DNA of 20,939 bases from an uncultured Oscillospiraceae bacterium (GCA_900769995.1 CAAGIT010000012.1:1-20939); one strand, 5' to 3'; positions 7,151 through 14,284 are shown, counted from the first letter of the stretch. A program made the numbers and translations. Notes: generated by a model not told the origin, from the letters alone.

Positions 7151-8059
7151 TTACCTATTCTTTTCCAAAAATGCAAGGACATCGGAGAAAATCGTGTCAC
7201 GGTTCGGCTCGCGTAAAATCTCATGCCGACCGTCATAAAGGTGCAGTTGTACGTTCTGCATACCGACGTTTCGGAACTTTTTTGCCGTCTTTTCCACACC
7301 CTTTCCCATGGCTCCGACGGGGTCGCTCTTGCCCGCGATGAACAAAATCGGCAGCTCCTTCGGCATGGCTTGCAGGTTATGCTTTTTCTGAATTCCGGCG
7401 ATGCCGCCCAGCATGGTCTGTGCCAGACCGACCGTCGGGTCACCGCCGCACAGAGGATCGGCAACGTAAAGCGCGACCTCGTCCGGATCGGAATTGATCC
7501 AATCGTTCGGTGTTTTTGCATTCTTGAATTTCCTGTTGTAGGTGCCGAACATCAGCGACACCAGCAGCTTGCTGCATCGCTTCTCGCCCAGGCGCAGACG
7601 TTCCATGGCACACAGCAGACGTCCGCCGGTCAAAATCAGAGCCGGCTGCCAAGCCGTGCCGCAGATGATGGCACCGCTGAGCTTTGCTTTGGGATAGCGG
7701 TACAATATCGTGCGCGTCATAAACGACCCCATGCTGTGCCCGAGCAAAAAATATGGCAGCGTCGGAAATTCCGACTGCGTTTTTTCCAATAGCTGATAGG
7801 TATCCGCAACGGCGGCATCCCAGCCGCCCTCAAAATAGAGCGGTGTGCCGTTGCCGAGAGACTTGCCGTGTCCCATGTGGTCCTCTGCCACGACCAGATA
7901 GCCGTGCTTGGTCAAAAATTGGGCGAACGCATCATAGCGCAGCGCGTGCTCCGCGATTCCGTGCACCAACTGCACAATGCCGATCGGCTGATCCGCAGGC
8001 TCCCAACGATAGCAATGGAGCTTTCCTGCACCCCGAGAAGATAATTCAAATTCTTTCAT
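7151..8059 (-). CDS. Alpha/beta hydrolase (lysophospholipase / monoacylglycerol lipase-like)
   Basis: This is a cytosolic serine hydrolase of the Hydrolase_4 (serine aminopeptidase S33-like) group, 302 residues. The triad is visible: Ser109 in the nucleophile elbow GHSMGS, Asp246 in GKSDPVG and His279 in DGRHEI. LVHGIAEHALRY near 31-42 is the oxyanion-hole loop, and EDHMGHGKS matches the monoacylglycerol lipase/lysophospholipase pattern (DHRGHGxS). The substrate is probably a lipid ester but cannot be fixed from sequence. GGAGG precedes the ATG. The gene is divergent from the 55-aa peptide gene, with a palindrome in between. The sequence after the stop is T-rich, with no strong hairpin. Confidence 0.9.
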   Translation of the reverse strand: MKEFELSSRGAGKLHCYRWEPADQPIGIVQLVHGIAEHALRYDAFAQFLTKHGYLVVAEDHMGHGKSLGNGTPLYFEGGWDAAVADTYQLLEKTQSEFPTLPYFLLGHSMGSFMTRTILYRYPKAKLSGAIICGTAWQPALILTGGRLLCAMERLRLGEKRCSKLLVSLMFGTYNRKFKNAKTPNDWINSDPDEVALYVADPLCGGDPTVGLAQTMLGGIAGIQKKHNLQAMPKELPILFIAGKSDPVGAMGKGVEKTAKKFRNVGMQNVQLHLYDGRHEILREPNRDTIFSDVLAFLEKNR

Positions 8060-8072
8060 TTTGTGCCTCCGC

Positions 8073-8090
8073 TGTCCGAATTATCGGACA
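8073..8090. promoter_or_regulatory. 18-bp palindromic operator-like site between divergent genes
   Basis: TGTCCGA-ATTA-TCGGACA is a perfect 7-bp inverted repeat with a 4-base centre. It overlaps a possible minus-strand -10 (GATAAT, with TTGCAG 19 bases upstream). It also lies over the -35 zone of a plus-strand promoter with -10 TATACT at 8101-8106. This is the expected place for a dimeric repressor controlling both genes. The regulator is unknown. Confidence 0.5.
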
Positions 8091-8139
8091 CATAGTTTGT
8101 TATACTGCAACCATCAAATACAAAAAGGAGCGTACTGCC

Positions 8140-8307
8140 ATGAAAAACGTCATCGACATGAACCCCTATCTGCCCAACCCGACCTGTGCCTGCCGCAAGA
8201 GCCGCAGAAGCTTTTTCAGCCTTTCCGATCTTATCGAGGGCATTGTTACGCTCGCGGTCGCAGCCGGCATTTTCCTGTTCCTTGTCGCATTTTTTGCCGC
8301 TGTATAA
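8140..8307 (+). CDS. 55-residue single-pass membrane peptide
   Basis: The ATG at 8140 follows AAAAAGGAG at 9 bases, and a -10 box (TATACT) lies 34 bases upstream, so this short frame has its own expression signals. The peptide has a polar N-terminal part with PNPTCACRKSRRS (two Cys and a basic patch), then one long hydrophobic helix from about 30 to 55. It is predicted to be an inner-membrane protein with its N-terminus in the cytosol. I do not recognise a family. It ends only 4 bases before the convergent coaX stop and is divergent from the hydrolase gene. Confidence 0.7.
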   Translation: MKNVIDMNPYLPNPTCACRKSRRSFFSLSDLIEGIVTLAVAAGIFLFLVAFFAAV

Positions 8308-8311
8308 ACGA

Positions 8312-9079
8312 TTATTTTACATTCTTTTCGTAAATCAGCCGCAGACCCCTGAGCATCAGATTGCGCTCATAGATCATCTCGCGGCGGCAGAGCGGAATGA
8401 CAAATTTGGAAATACCGCCCGTAGCAATGACCTTTGCCTTCGTGCCAAGCTCTGCCTCCATGCGGTCGAGCAGGCCGTCAAGCATCGCTGCCGCGCCGTA
8501 CATGATGCCGCTGCGCATACATTCGCGGGTATTTTTGCCGATGGCACGCTGGGGCTGGTCGAGGCTGATACCGGGAAGCTGTGCCGTTCTGCCGGTCAGT
8601 GCTTCCATGGAGATTTTCAAGCCCGGGCAGATGCAGCCGCCGATGAAGGTGCCGCTCTCATCCACCGCAGTGATGGTGGTTGCCGTGCCCATATCGACCA
8701 GCAGCAGCGGCGTGCCGTATGCCGCGATGGCCGCGACTGCCGCAACGATCAGGTCGCTGCCGACCTCCGAGGGATTCTCCATGCGGATATTCAAGCCCGT
8801 TTTGATGCCCGGGCCGACAATCAGACTTTGTTTGCCTGTCAGCTTGCGGATAGCGGTTTTCATCGAGTTGAGCACCGGCGGCACGACCGAGGAGATAATG
8901 CTCCCGTCAAAGGCGGTGGGCGCGATGCCGAAAAGCTGGAAAACGCCGTTCAGCGTCACGCAGTATTCATCTGAGGTCTTGATAAGATCGGTCGCGATGC
9001 GCGACTCAAACACAATACGTTCTCCCTCGATGCCGCCGAGGACGATGTTGGTGTTGCCAATATCTACTGCCAGAATCAT
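8312..9079 (-). CDS. coaX: Type III pantothenate kinase
   Basis: This enzyme phosphorylates pantothenate in the first step of coenzyme A synthesis. It is of the ASKHA-fold, cation-dependent type, not inhibited by CoA. The 255 residues show DIGNTN at 6-11 (phosphate binding), IISSVVPP near 61-68, GSDLIVAA at 107-114 with the catalytic-base Asp109 (the usual Arg after it is Leu here), VDMGTATT at 128-135 and GGCICPGL near 147-154. GGAGG precedes the ATG. The start overlaps the stop of the upstream phosphoesterase (ATGA), so the two are coupled. Confidence 0.95.
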   Translation of the reverse strand: MILAVDIGNTNIVLGGIEGERIVFESRIATDLIKTSDEYCVTLNGVFQLFGIAPTAFDGSIISSVVPPVLNSMKTAIRKLTGKQSLIVGPGIKTGLNIRMENPSEVGSDLIVAAVAAIAAYGTPLLLVDMGTATTITAVDESGTFIGGCICPGLKISMEALTGRTAQLPGISLDQPQRAIGKNTRECMRSGIMYGAAAMLDGLLDRMEAELGTKAKVIATGGISKFVIPLCRREMIYERNLMLRGLRLIYEKNVK

Positions 9080-9546
9080 AATGATACCTCCTTGACACAG
9101 CAGGAAACCGTGTCGTTTTCAATCAGAATTACGCCATAGGTCGGCCGGTAGCCGCCGCAAGCGCCGGGATTCATGAGCCAAAGATCATCAAATTGCTCGC
9201 AGTACGGACAGTGCGTGTGGCCGAACAGCGCGATGTCGGCTCCCTTTTCCATTGCCGCGTATTGCAGCCGAAGCAAACCGCTTTTTACGCCGTGGCGGTG
9301 CCCGTGCGTGGCAAGAATCCGGATGCCCCGCCACTGCGGAAGCACTTCCTCCGGTTCCTCCGAACCGAAACGGTCGCAGTTTCCGCGAACCTTGACGATC
9401 GGCAATATCGGGAATTCTCTGTCCAAATCCTCTGCATCCGCCGCGTGATCGCCCAGGTGGATCACCGTATCGGGCTGTTCCAGCCGCACGGCGTGCAGCA
9501 TCGGTTCTGTTTCGCGATGGGTATCTGAAAAGACCAAAAGTTTCAT
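9076..9546 (-). CDS. YfcE/MJ0936-family metallophosphoesterase
   Basis: This 156-residue calcineurin-like phosphoesterase has all five family motifs: DTH (Asp8, His10), GDH at 32-34 (Asp33), RGNCD at 54-58 (Asn56), ATHGHRHG at 79-86 and FGHTHCP at 108-114, followed by MNPGACGGYRP typical of the YfcE group. It should bind two divalent metals and hydrolyse a phosphodiester or nucleotide, with the substrate unknown. I chose the ATG at 9546 because DTH then sits at the N-terminal beta strand; the frame remains open 27 codons further upstream. The ribosome site (AAAGGGTG) is weak. It forms a two-gene operon with coaX. Confidence 0.9.
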   Translation of the reverse strand: MKLLVFSDTHRETEPMLHAVRLEQPDTVIHLGDHAADAEDLDREFPILPIVKVRGNCDRFGSEEPEEVLPQWRGIRILATHGHRHGVKSGLLRLQYAAMEKGADIALFGHTHCPYCEQFDDLWLMNPGACGGYRPTYGVILIENDTVSCCVKEVSL

Positions 9547-9592
9547 GCCGTCACCCTTTCCGGTCTGTGTGCATATAGTATGATGTAAGCGT

Positions 9593-9621
9593 ATTATACC
9601 AAATTTAACGGTAGGAGGCAA
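9593..9621 (-). promoter_or_regulatory. Promoter for the phosphoesterase-coaX operon
   Basis: The minus strand reads TTGCCT, 17 bases, TATAAT, with TG before the -10. It overlaps the ribosome site of the divergent gene that starts at 9627, so the two transcripts may interfere. Confidence 0.65.
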
Positions 9622-9626
9622 CGCCA

Positions 9627-9854
9627 ATGCAAAAAGATTCGCAATTTTCCGTGCAAAAGTTCCGTGAGATTCTTGCTTCTGCCGAGGGAAAGCAGCTCAT
9701 TGCCATGCTCAGCCGTGACGGCGGCAAGGGAATGCAGCAGGCAGCAGAGGCGTATCGAAAGGGAGATGTTGCAGGCGCGCAGGAGGCGTTAAGGCCGCTG
9801 GTAGACACGCCGGAGGGCAATGCCCTGCTCCAAAAGCTCCAAAACGGAAAGTAG
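9627..9854 (+). CDS. Uncharacterised 75-residue helical protein, first gene of a three-gene cassette
   Basis: The ATG follows AGGAGG at 8 bases. The protein is short, soluble and mostly helical. Its body (FREILASAEGKQLIAMLSR, then AAEAYRKGDVAGAQEALRPL, then EGNALLQKL) resembles a helical hairpin with a TPR-like rhythm. No signal peptide, membrane helix or catalytic motif is visible. The next gene starts at the base after its stop, so the two must be cotranslated. Similar short proteins occur, as far as I recall, in other Oscillospiraceae without assigned function. Confidence 0.8.
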   Translation: MQKDSQFSVQKFREILASAEGKQLIAMLSRDGGKGMQQAAEAYRKGDVAGAQEALRPLVDTPEGNALLQKLQNGK

Positions 9855-10193
9855 GTGACGGATACGGACGGTCTGGAGGAAAAATTGCAGCAGATTCTCA
9901 ATGATCCGGAGAGTATGTCGCAGATTTTTGCCATGGCGCAGTCGATGGGCGGGTCGATGGCGGAGGAACAGGCCGTCCCATCCATGCCGATCGATCCGAA
10001 GATGATGCAGGCGCTGTTTGGCATGATGCAGCAGCTGCAGCAGACAGACAGTCGGCAGGATGCGCTTTTGTGCGCGCTGAAGCCGTATCTTGCACCCGCA
10101 AGGCGGGAAAAGATCGATCGTGCCATACAGATCGCACGGCTGTCACGGCTGGCAGGGACGGCAATGAGTCAATTCGGTTTGACGGGAAAGTAG
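9855..10193 (+). CDS. Uncharacterised 112-residue protein, second gene of the cassette
   Basis: A GTG start directly follows the TAG of the preceding gene, with a purine-rich GGAAAG upstream. The N-terminal half is acidic and helical (LEEKLQQILNDPESMSQIFAMAQS) with a Met/Gln-rich middle (MMQALFGMMQQLQQ). The C-terminal half is basic and helical (ALKPYLAPARREKIDRAIQIARLSRLAG), suggesting a nucleic-acid- or membrane-surface-binding helix. There is no known domain. The zero-base spacing ties its production to the first gene. Confidence 0.8.
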   Translation: MTDTDGLEEKLQQILNDPESMSQIFAMAQSMGGSMAEEQAVPSMPIDPKMMQALFGMMQQLQQTDSRQDALLCALKPYLAPARREKIDRAIQIARLSRLAGTAMSQFGLTGK

Positions 10194-10201
10194 GGAGAGC
10201 T

Positions 10202-10606
10202 GTGTATCATCGTTATATGCCAATGGAAAACGGGCAGTACCGTCGGCAGACCGTGCAGGAAAAGCCGTCGGGTTTTGTACCGCCGAAGCCGGATTCCGCA
10301 CCGCAGCAGAAGCCAATGCAGCCGAATGCTGTGCCACCGCGAAAGCCGCAGAACAGGCCGAGCCAAACGCAGAATATGGCGCCGTCCAAGCCGCCCGAGA
10401 AGCCGAAGCCCGAGCCAAGCTGCCCACCCGAGCAAAAGAAACCCTGTGCGGATAACCGCCCGAAGCTGCCGTTTCTCGATAAGCTGCTGCCGAATATGGA
10501 CAGCGGCGATATTTTGCTGTTGCTGGTGCTGCTGCTTTTGATCGCAGAGGGAAATGCGGATTCCGAACCGGTGATTCTGACATTACTGATTTGTCTGCTT
10601 TTATGA
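10202..10606 (+). CDS. Proline-rich protein with hydrophobic C-terminal hairpin, third gene of the cassette
   Basis: I place the start at a GTG (10202) behind GGGAG, 8 bases after the previous stop; a start at an ATG at 10217 is possible but badly spaced. The 134 residues form a long disordered, Pro/Lys/Gln-rich stretch (about 20-85, many PKP and PPEKP units). This is followed by a short Asp-containing motif (LLPNMDSGD) and a very Leu-rich tail (about 102-134), which looks like one or two membrane segments broken by EGNADSE. It is probably membrane-associated. The stop codon is the first part of a repeated hairpin. Confidence 0.75.
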   Translation: MYHRYMPMENGQYRRQTVQEKPSGFVPPKPDSAPQQKPMQPNAVPPRKPQNRPSQTQNMAPSKPPEKPKPEPSCPPEQKKPCADNRPKLPFLDKLLPNMDSGDILLLLVLLLLIAEGNADSEPVILTLLICLLL

Positions 10607-10786
10607 AACCGTCGGTTCTCCGACGGTTTCTGATTGTCGATATAGCCCGAAATTGAAAATTGTAGGGCCGCTATCAGCCGCCTGCCATACTGCACTGAGG
10701 CGGATAATATCCGCCCCTACGCAACAGTCTGTCAGCGTGCTGAAGGGTTTTTCGCCGCGCTGAAACCGTCGGTTCTCCGACGGTTT
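10604..10786. repeat. Pair of identical 26-bp hairpin repeats flanking a palindromic element
   Basis: TGAAACCGTCGGTTCTCCGA plus CGGTTT occurs at 10604-10629 and again, base for base, at 10761-10786. Between them, 10662-10721 holds a second inverted repeat. One arm is GTAGGGCCGCTATCAGCCGCC; the other, read on the minus strand, is GTAGGGGCGGATATTATCCG. This is the style of small dispersed palindromic (MITE-like) elements in gut Clostridia. Confidence 0.6.
10605..10630 (+). terminator. Hairpin at the end of the three-gene cassette (copy 1)
   Basis: An 11-bp stem, GAAACCGTCGG / CCGACGGTTTC with loop TTCT, overlaps the stop codon of the third cassette gene. Only a short T-run (TTTCT) follows. An identical copy lies at 10761-10786. 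Confidence 0.6.
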
Positions 10787-10829
10787 TAATTATAGGGAAA
10801 GCTCCGACCGGATAGCCCGATCGGAGCTT
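10761..10829 (-). terminator. Terminator region of feoB (imperfect hairpin plus repeated hairpin)
   Basis: An imperfect stem at 10799-10829 (AAGCTCCGA.CGG / CCG.TCGGAGCTT) starts 3 bases after feoB. It is followed on the minus strand by TTTCCC and then the second copy of the 26-bp hairpin. Together they could stop transcription from both sides. Confidence 0.6.
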
Positions 10830-10832
10830 CCT

Positions 10833-12641
10833 TTATACAAACAGGTGCAGGAACAGTGCGAGCAGTGCACACAATGCTGCACCGAAAGCGGTCGGTAGCA
10901 GGATGGAGAGAAATGTCCATTTGGCGCTGTGCGTTTCCTTGTAGATGGTCAGGAGCGTTGTTGTGCAGGGCCAGTGGAACAGGAAAAATACCAGCGTACA
11001 AAGAGATAATTGCCAAGTCCAGCCGTTTTGCAGCAGAATATCCGCCATAGCGGTGTCGCTTTGCAGCCCGATCGCCGAATCCGCGGTCAGGAGCATCATC
11101 AGAATCGGCAGAACCAGCTCGTTGGCAGGACTGCCCAAAAGAAATGCCAGCAGAATTGCGCCGTTCAGCCCGAGCAGACTTGCCGGAGCGTCCAAAAAGA
11201 CGGCAATATGCCGGAGCAGGGATGTGCCGCCGACATTCAGATTCGCAAGCAGCCAAATCACAAGCCCCGCAGGAGCGGCGACAGCCGCTGCACGCCCGAG
11301 GACGAACAGTGTCCGATCCCGCACCGAACGCACCAGCACCTGCCCGATGCGCGGTTTGCGGTAGGGCGGCAGCTCCATCACAAAGGCCGCCGGTTCTCCG
11401 CGCAGAGCCGTCCGATGCAGAACTCTCGAGGCAAGCAGCGTCATACCGAACGAAAGCAGCAAAAGTGCCGTCAAAAGGACTGCGCCGAGCAGGGCAGAGC
11501 CGCCCGAAAAGCTCAGCGTAATCAGGAAAATCAGCGCAGGAAACCGACCGTTGCAGGGGGCAAAGGCATTGGTCAGAATCGCGATCAGCCGTTCGCGCGG
11601 AGAATCGATGATGCGGCAGCCGGTAACACCCACCGCGTTGCAGCCAAGCCCCATGCAGAGCGTGAGCGCCTGTTTCCCGCAAGCACCGGAGCGGCGAAAC
11701 CGCTCGTCAAGCAAAAATGCCACACGCGGCAGATAGCCGAAGTCCTCGAGCAGGGTAAACAGAGGAAAAAAGATCGCCATCGGCGGCAGCATCACCGCGA
11801 CCACCCGTGTGGCTGTCGCATAGACCCCGTCGAGTAACGCACCAATCAGCCACGACGGAAGCGACAATGCCTGGGCGCCTTCCAGCAGCCAAGCGCCAAG
11901 CCGGTCAAAGCACCATTGCAAGCCCTGTGAGGGATAATTTGCCCCGCGAAGCGTCAGCCAAAACACAAGCAATAACAGCACGCAAAGCACCGCACCACCG
12001 GCCCATTTATGCAGGAGTATCGCATCGAAGCGCTCAGTTTTTGACCGTTTCAGTGTATGCTCCGTCTGTACGCATTGGGCAGCAAGCTCCTGTGCCCGCA
12101 AAACATAACCCTCCGCATCGGTTTGCACCGATTGCGGCAGCAGCGGCAGAAAGCCGTCACATACCTCGCGGACAGTTTCCTTGAGGCGCTCCAGGCCCTC
12201 GGCAGATTCTGCCGCCGTTGCAACCACCGGAACGCCCAACAGCCGTGACAGTTTCCCAACATCGACCGAGATTCCTGCCTGCCGTGCCTCATCCATCAGA
12301 TTCACACAGACTACAGCCCGCGATTGCACCGCCAAAATCTGCAAGGTAAGGATCAGGCTTCGCTCCAAACACGTTGCATCGCAAACGATGACGGTGCAGT
12401 CCGCTTCATTTCCGGTCAAAAACTCCTCCGCGACAGCTTCCTCCGGCGAACGGCTGCACAACGAATATGTCCCGGGCAGATCGACAACGCGGTAGTCCTG
12501 CCCCTTGAACTGCCAACGTCCCTGTGCAAGCGCAACGGTCTTGCCGCACCAGTTGCCTGTGTGCTGCTTCCTGCCGGTGAGCGCGTTAAACAGGGTGCTC
12601 TTGCCGACGTTCGGATTGCCTGCCAGTGCGATCAGGCTCAT
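10833..12641 (-). CDS. feoB: Ferrous iron transport protein B
   Basis: FeoB is a G-protein-coupled inner-membrane Fe(II) transporter. Visible in 602 residues: G1 GNPNVGKST at 8-16, switch I HTGNWCGKTV (the common NWPG has Cys for Pro), G3 DLPG at 54-57 and G4 NLMD at 114-117. A helical linker follows, then a membrane domain with Gate-type segments (LTLCMGLGCNAVGVTGCRII, AILTNAFAPCNGRFPAL). The size is at the short end of the family and no C-terminal FeoC-like extension is present. GGAGG precedes the start at 12641, which overlaps the feoA stop (ATGA), so the two are coupled; a longer start at 12665 lacks support. Confidence 0.95.
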   Translation of the reverse strand: MSLIALAGNPNVGKSTLFNALTGRKQHTGNWCGKTVALAQGRWQFKGQDYRVVDLPGTYSLCSRSPEEAVAEEFLTGNEADCTVIVCDATCLERSLILTLQILAVQSRAVVCVNLMDEARQAGISVDVGKLSRLLGVPVVATAAESAEGLERLKETVREVCDGFLPLLPQSVQTDAEGYVLRAQELAAQCVQTEHTLKRSKTERFDAILLHKWAGGAVLCVLLLLVFWLTLRGANYPSQGLQWCFDRLGAWLLEGAQALSLPSWLIGALLDGVYATATRVVAVMLPPMAIFFPLFTLLEDFGYLPRVAFLLDERFRRSGACGKQALTLCMGLGCNAVGVTGCRIIDSPRERLIAILTNAFAPCNGRFPALIFLITLSFSGGSALLGAVLLTALLLLSFGMTLLASRVLHRTALRGEPAAFVMELPPYRKPRIGQVLVRSVRDRTLFVLGRAAAVAAPAGLVIWLLANLNVGGTSLLRHIAVFLDAPASLLGLNGAILLAFLLGSPANELVLPILMMLLTADSAIGLQSDTAMADILLQNGWTWQLSLCTLVFFLFHWPCTTTLLTIYKETHSAKWTFLSILLPTAFGAALCALLALFLHLFV

Positions 12642-12871
12642 GGCTCCGCCTCCACACGGATACACCTGCCCTCTGCCGTCCGAATGGCGAGCAACGTCCC
12701 GCGCAGACGGTAGAGAATCGGTGAGCCGGACGGGCTTTTGCGGATGCAGGCAATGCTTGTGCCCTCGATCATCCCGAAGTCCAACAGTCTGCGCCGCATT
12801 GCCCCGTGCAGCTCTAACGACCGTATTTTTGCGGACTGTCCTTCGTGCAGTTGATCCAATGTGACTTCCAT
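12638..12871 (-). CDS. feoA: Ferrous iron transport protein A
   Basis: This 77-residue SH3-like cytosolic protein helps FeoB. It shows the typical LRRLLDFGMIEGT-like stretch (MRRRLLDFGMIEGTSIACIRKSPSGSPILYRLRG, in parts) and ends IAIR-like with IRTAEGRCIRV. AGGAGG precedes the ATG, and the stop overlaps the feoB start. A TATAAT box lies 25 bases upstream on the minus strand; I see no obvious Fur box, so iron regulation is not shown by sequence. Confidence 0.93.
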   Translation of the reverse strand: MEVTLDQLHEGQSAKIRSLELHGAMRRRLLDFGMIEGTSIACIRKSPSGSPILYRLRGTLLAIRTAEGRCIRVEAEP

Positions 12872-12895
12872 AGGAAAACCTCCTGTTCCTTACAT

Positions 12896-12901
12896 ATTAT
12901 A
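12896..12901 (-). promoter_or_regulatory. -10 box of feoAB
   Basis: TATAAT on the minus strand, 25 bases before the feoA ATG. The -35 at 17 bases is poor (ATGCAC-like), suggesting the promoter may need an activator or be weak. Confidence 0.45.
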
Positions 12902-12976
12902 CAAAACGTGCTTCTTTCGTGCATCGCGGCACATTTTACCGATGGCCGGCATACAACATAAGGTAGGAGGTTGCAT

Positions 12977-14023
12977 ATGGAATCTGTATTTTATCTCGGA
13001 GCCTGTTCGCCGACGGGCTTTGTTTCGCACTATGACTCACTGTTGCACGAGAATTTGAAGCTGAATATCATCAAGGGCGGCTCCGGCTGCGGCAAATCGA
13101 CCCTGATGCGTGCGATCGGCACAGCAGCAAAGGAGCGCGGCATGGATGTGTCGTACATCCTCTGCTCGTCTGACCCCGATTCTCTCGATGGTGTGATCGT
13201 GCCGAGCTTGGGCGTCGCCTATGTAGACGGGACTGCCCCGCACGTTCTCGAACCGTCTCTCTGTGGCGGAAGCATGAATTATGTAAACTTCGGAGTGTTC
13301 TATCACAGCGAAGCGATGTGCCCGAATGAGGCGGAAATTCGGGCGGTGCAGAGAGAAAATGCCGCGCAGTATCCTCATGTGACGGCGTGTCTGGCAGCGG
13401 CAGATCAACTGCTGGAAAGCGTTCGGAGGGTGACTGCCGCACCGATGTATGATGAGGAAACGGAGGCTTTGGCGGAGTGTCTGATTTTATCCTCGCTCAA
13501 GCCGATCGGTCAATCGCCGCAGCTCATTCGGCGGTTTTTGACCGCTGTGACACCGAAAGGGCTGAAATTCTGCACACAGACGCCCTCTGCGCTATGCGAA
13601 CGGGTCTATGTTCTGCGCGATAATTACGGTTTGGCGCCGCGGCTGCTGGCGCACATCCTCGAGCGTGCGCAGGCGTTTGGGCATACCTGCATTGTCTGCT
13701 ACAGTCCCCTGCTTCCGAGCGGTCAGCCGTCACACCTGCTGATTCCCACGGCAGGTGTGGCATTTGTCAGTGAATCGCGGGACTTCCGCTACGATACACC
13801 CTGTTTCTGCCGCATCGACTTGGATTCGACCATTCCGCCAAAGGAACGTTGTGCATTGGAATTCTGCATCAAGACCGTGTCTGACCTGCTCTATCAGGCG
13901 GCAGCGCATCTGCGGGAGGCAAAACGGCTGCATGACGTGATCGAGCGTCTGTGCCGCCCGTTTGTGGATTTTGATGCCGTGACCGAGCTGACGAAGCAGA
14001 CGATCAAAACGCTGTTTGAGTGA
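12977..14023 (+). CDS. PRK06851-type P-loop ATPase with a degenerate second half
   Basis: This 348-residue cytosolic protein has a Walker A loop, IIKGGSGCGKSTL (Lys40), near the N-terminus. The pattern around it (YILCSSDPDSLDGVIVP, then LGVAYVDGT) marks it as a relative of the PRK06851 group of uncharacterised ATPases found in spore-forming Firmicutes. Residues about 208-265 repeat the fold (ERVYVLRDNYGLAPRLL, YSPLLPSGQPSHLLIP, AGVAFVSES) but the glycine-rich loop is replaced by RDNYGLAP, so this half cannot bind nucleotide in the usual way. GGAGG lies 6 bases before the ATG at 12977. The gene is divergent from feoA. The role is unknown. Confidence 0.85.
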   Translation: MESVFYLGACSPTGFVSHYDSLLHENLKLNIIKGGSGCGKSTLMRAIGTAAKERGMDVSYILCSSDPDSLDGVIVPSLGVAYVDGTAPHVLEPSLCGGSMNYVNFGVFYHSEAMCPNEAEIRAVQRENAAQYPHVTACLAAADQLLESVRRVTAAPMYDEETEALAECLILSSLKPIGQSPQLIRRFLTAVTPKGLKFCTQTPSALCERVYVLRDNYGLAPRLLAHILERAQAFGHTCIVCYSPLLPSGQPSHLLIPTAGVAFVSESRDFRYDTPCFCRIDLDSTIPPKERCALEFCIKTVSDLLYQAAAHLREAKRLHDVIERLCRPFVDFDAVTELTKQTIKTLFE

Positions 14024-14128
14024 TAGTGAGCGAAAATGAGCGGTCCTGAAACGTCGGCAGACAAGGTTTGACGCTCAAACTCTATCGTCTTATGAGCGAT
14101 AATGATTGATAATAAGCGAAAATGAGCG
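14021..14128 (+). repeat. Two 22-bp near-identical direct repeats downstream of the ATPase gene
   Basis: TGATAGTGAGCGAAAATGAG (14021) recurs with two changes as TGATAATAAGCGAAAATGAG (14107). Between them are a shorter related unit (TGAGCGATAATGATTG) and a small inverted repeat, GTTTGACGCTCAAAC (14066-14080). Function unknown. Confidence 0.55.
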
Positions 14129-14134
14129 AATAGC

Positions 14135-14173
14135 AAACCGCCGCGCAGTTTTCCCGCTGCACGGCGGTTTTTT
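14135..14173 (+). terminator. Terminator between the ATPase gene and the zinc-efflux operon
   Basis: Stem AAACCGCCG.GCAG / CTGC.CGGCGGTTT (one mismatch, 8-base loop) is followed by TTTTTT. It lies 112 bases after the ATPase stop codon. Confidence 0.85.
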
Positions 14174-14203
14174 ATCAAAAGTGTAAATCTGTCGAAAAAA
14201 CAC

Positions 14204-14232
14204 TTGACAGCAGCATATCACTATGCTATCAT
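14204..14232 (+). promoter_or_regulatory. Sigma-A-type promoter of the zinc/cadmium efflux operon
   Basis: TTGACA, 17-base spacer, TATCAT on the plus strand. The ArsR-like operator follows 10 bases downstream. Confidence 0.85.
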
Positions 14233-14242
14233 ATAGCCACGG

Positions 14243-14265
14243 TTGAGCAATTGTTCAAATATTCA
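14243..14265 (+). promoter_or_regulatory. ArsR/SmtB-type operator
   Basis: TTGAGCAATTGTTCAA is a 16-bp imperfect palindrome followed by ATATTCA, closely resembling the AT-rich TGAACA-N-TGTTCA sites bound by SmtB/CzrA/CadC-type repressors. It covers the likely transcription start, so a bound repressor would block the operon. Confidence 0.7.
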
Positions 14266-14284
14266 AATGGTAGGAGATGGATCT

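Noticed and set aside
11010..11837. Plus-strand open frame of 275 codons inside feoB
   Set aside because: Antisense to the FeoB membrane domain; composition rich in Gln/Arg/His typical of mirror frames.
12872..12976. Fur box or other iron operator between feoA and the ATPase gene
   Set aside because: No stretch approaching the GATAATGATAATCATTATC pattern was seen; only a -10 box can be supported.
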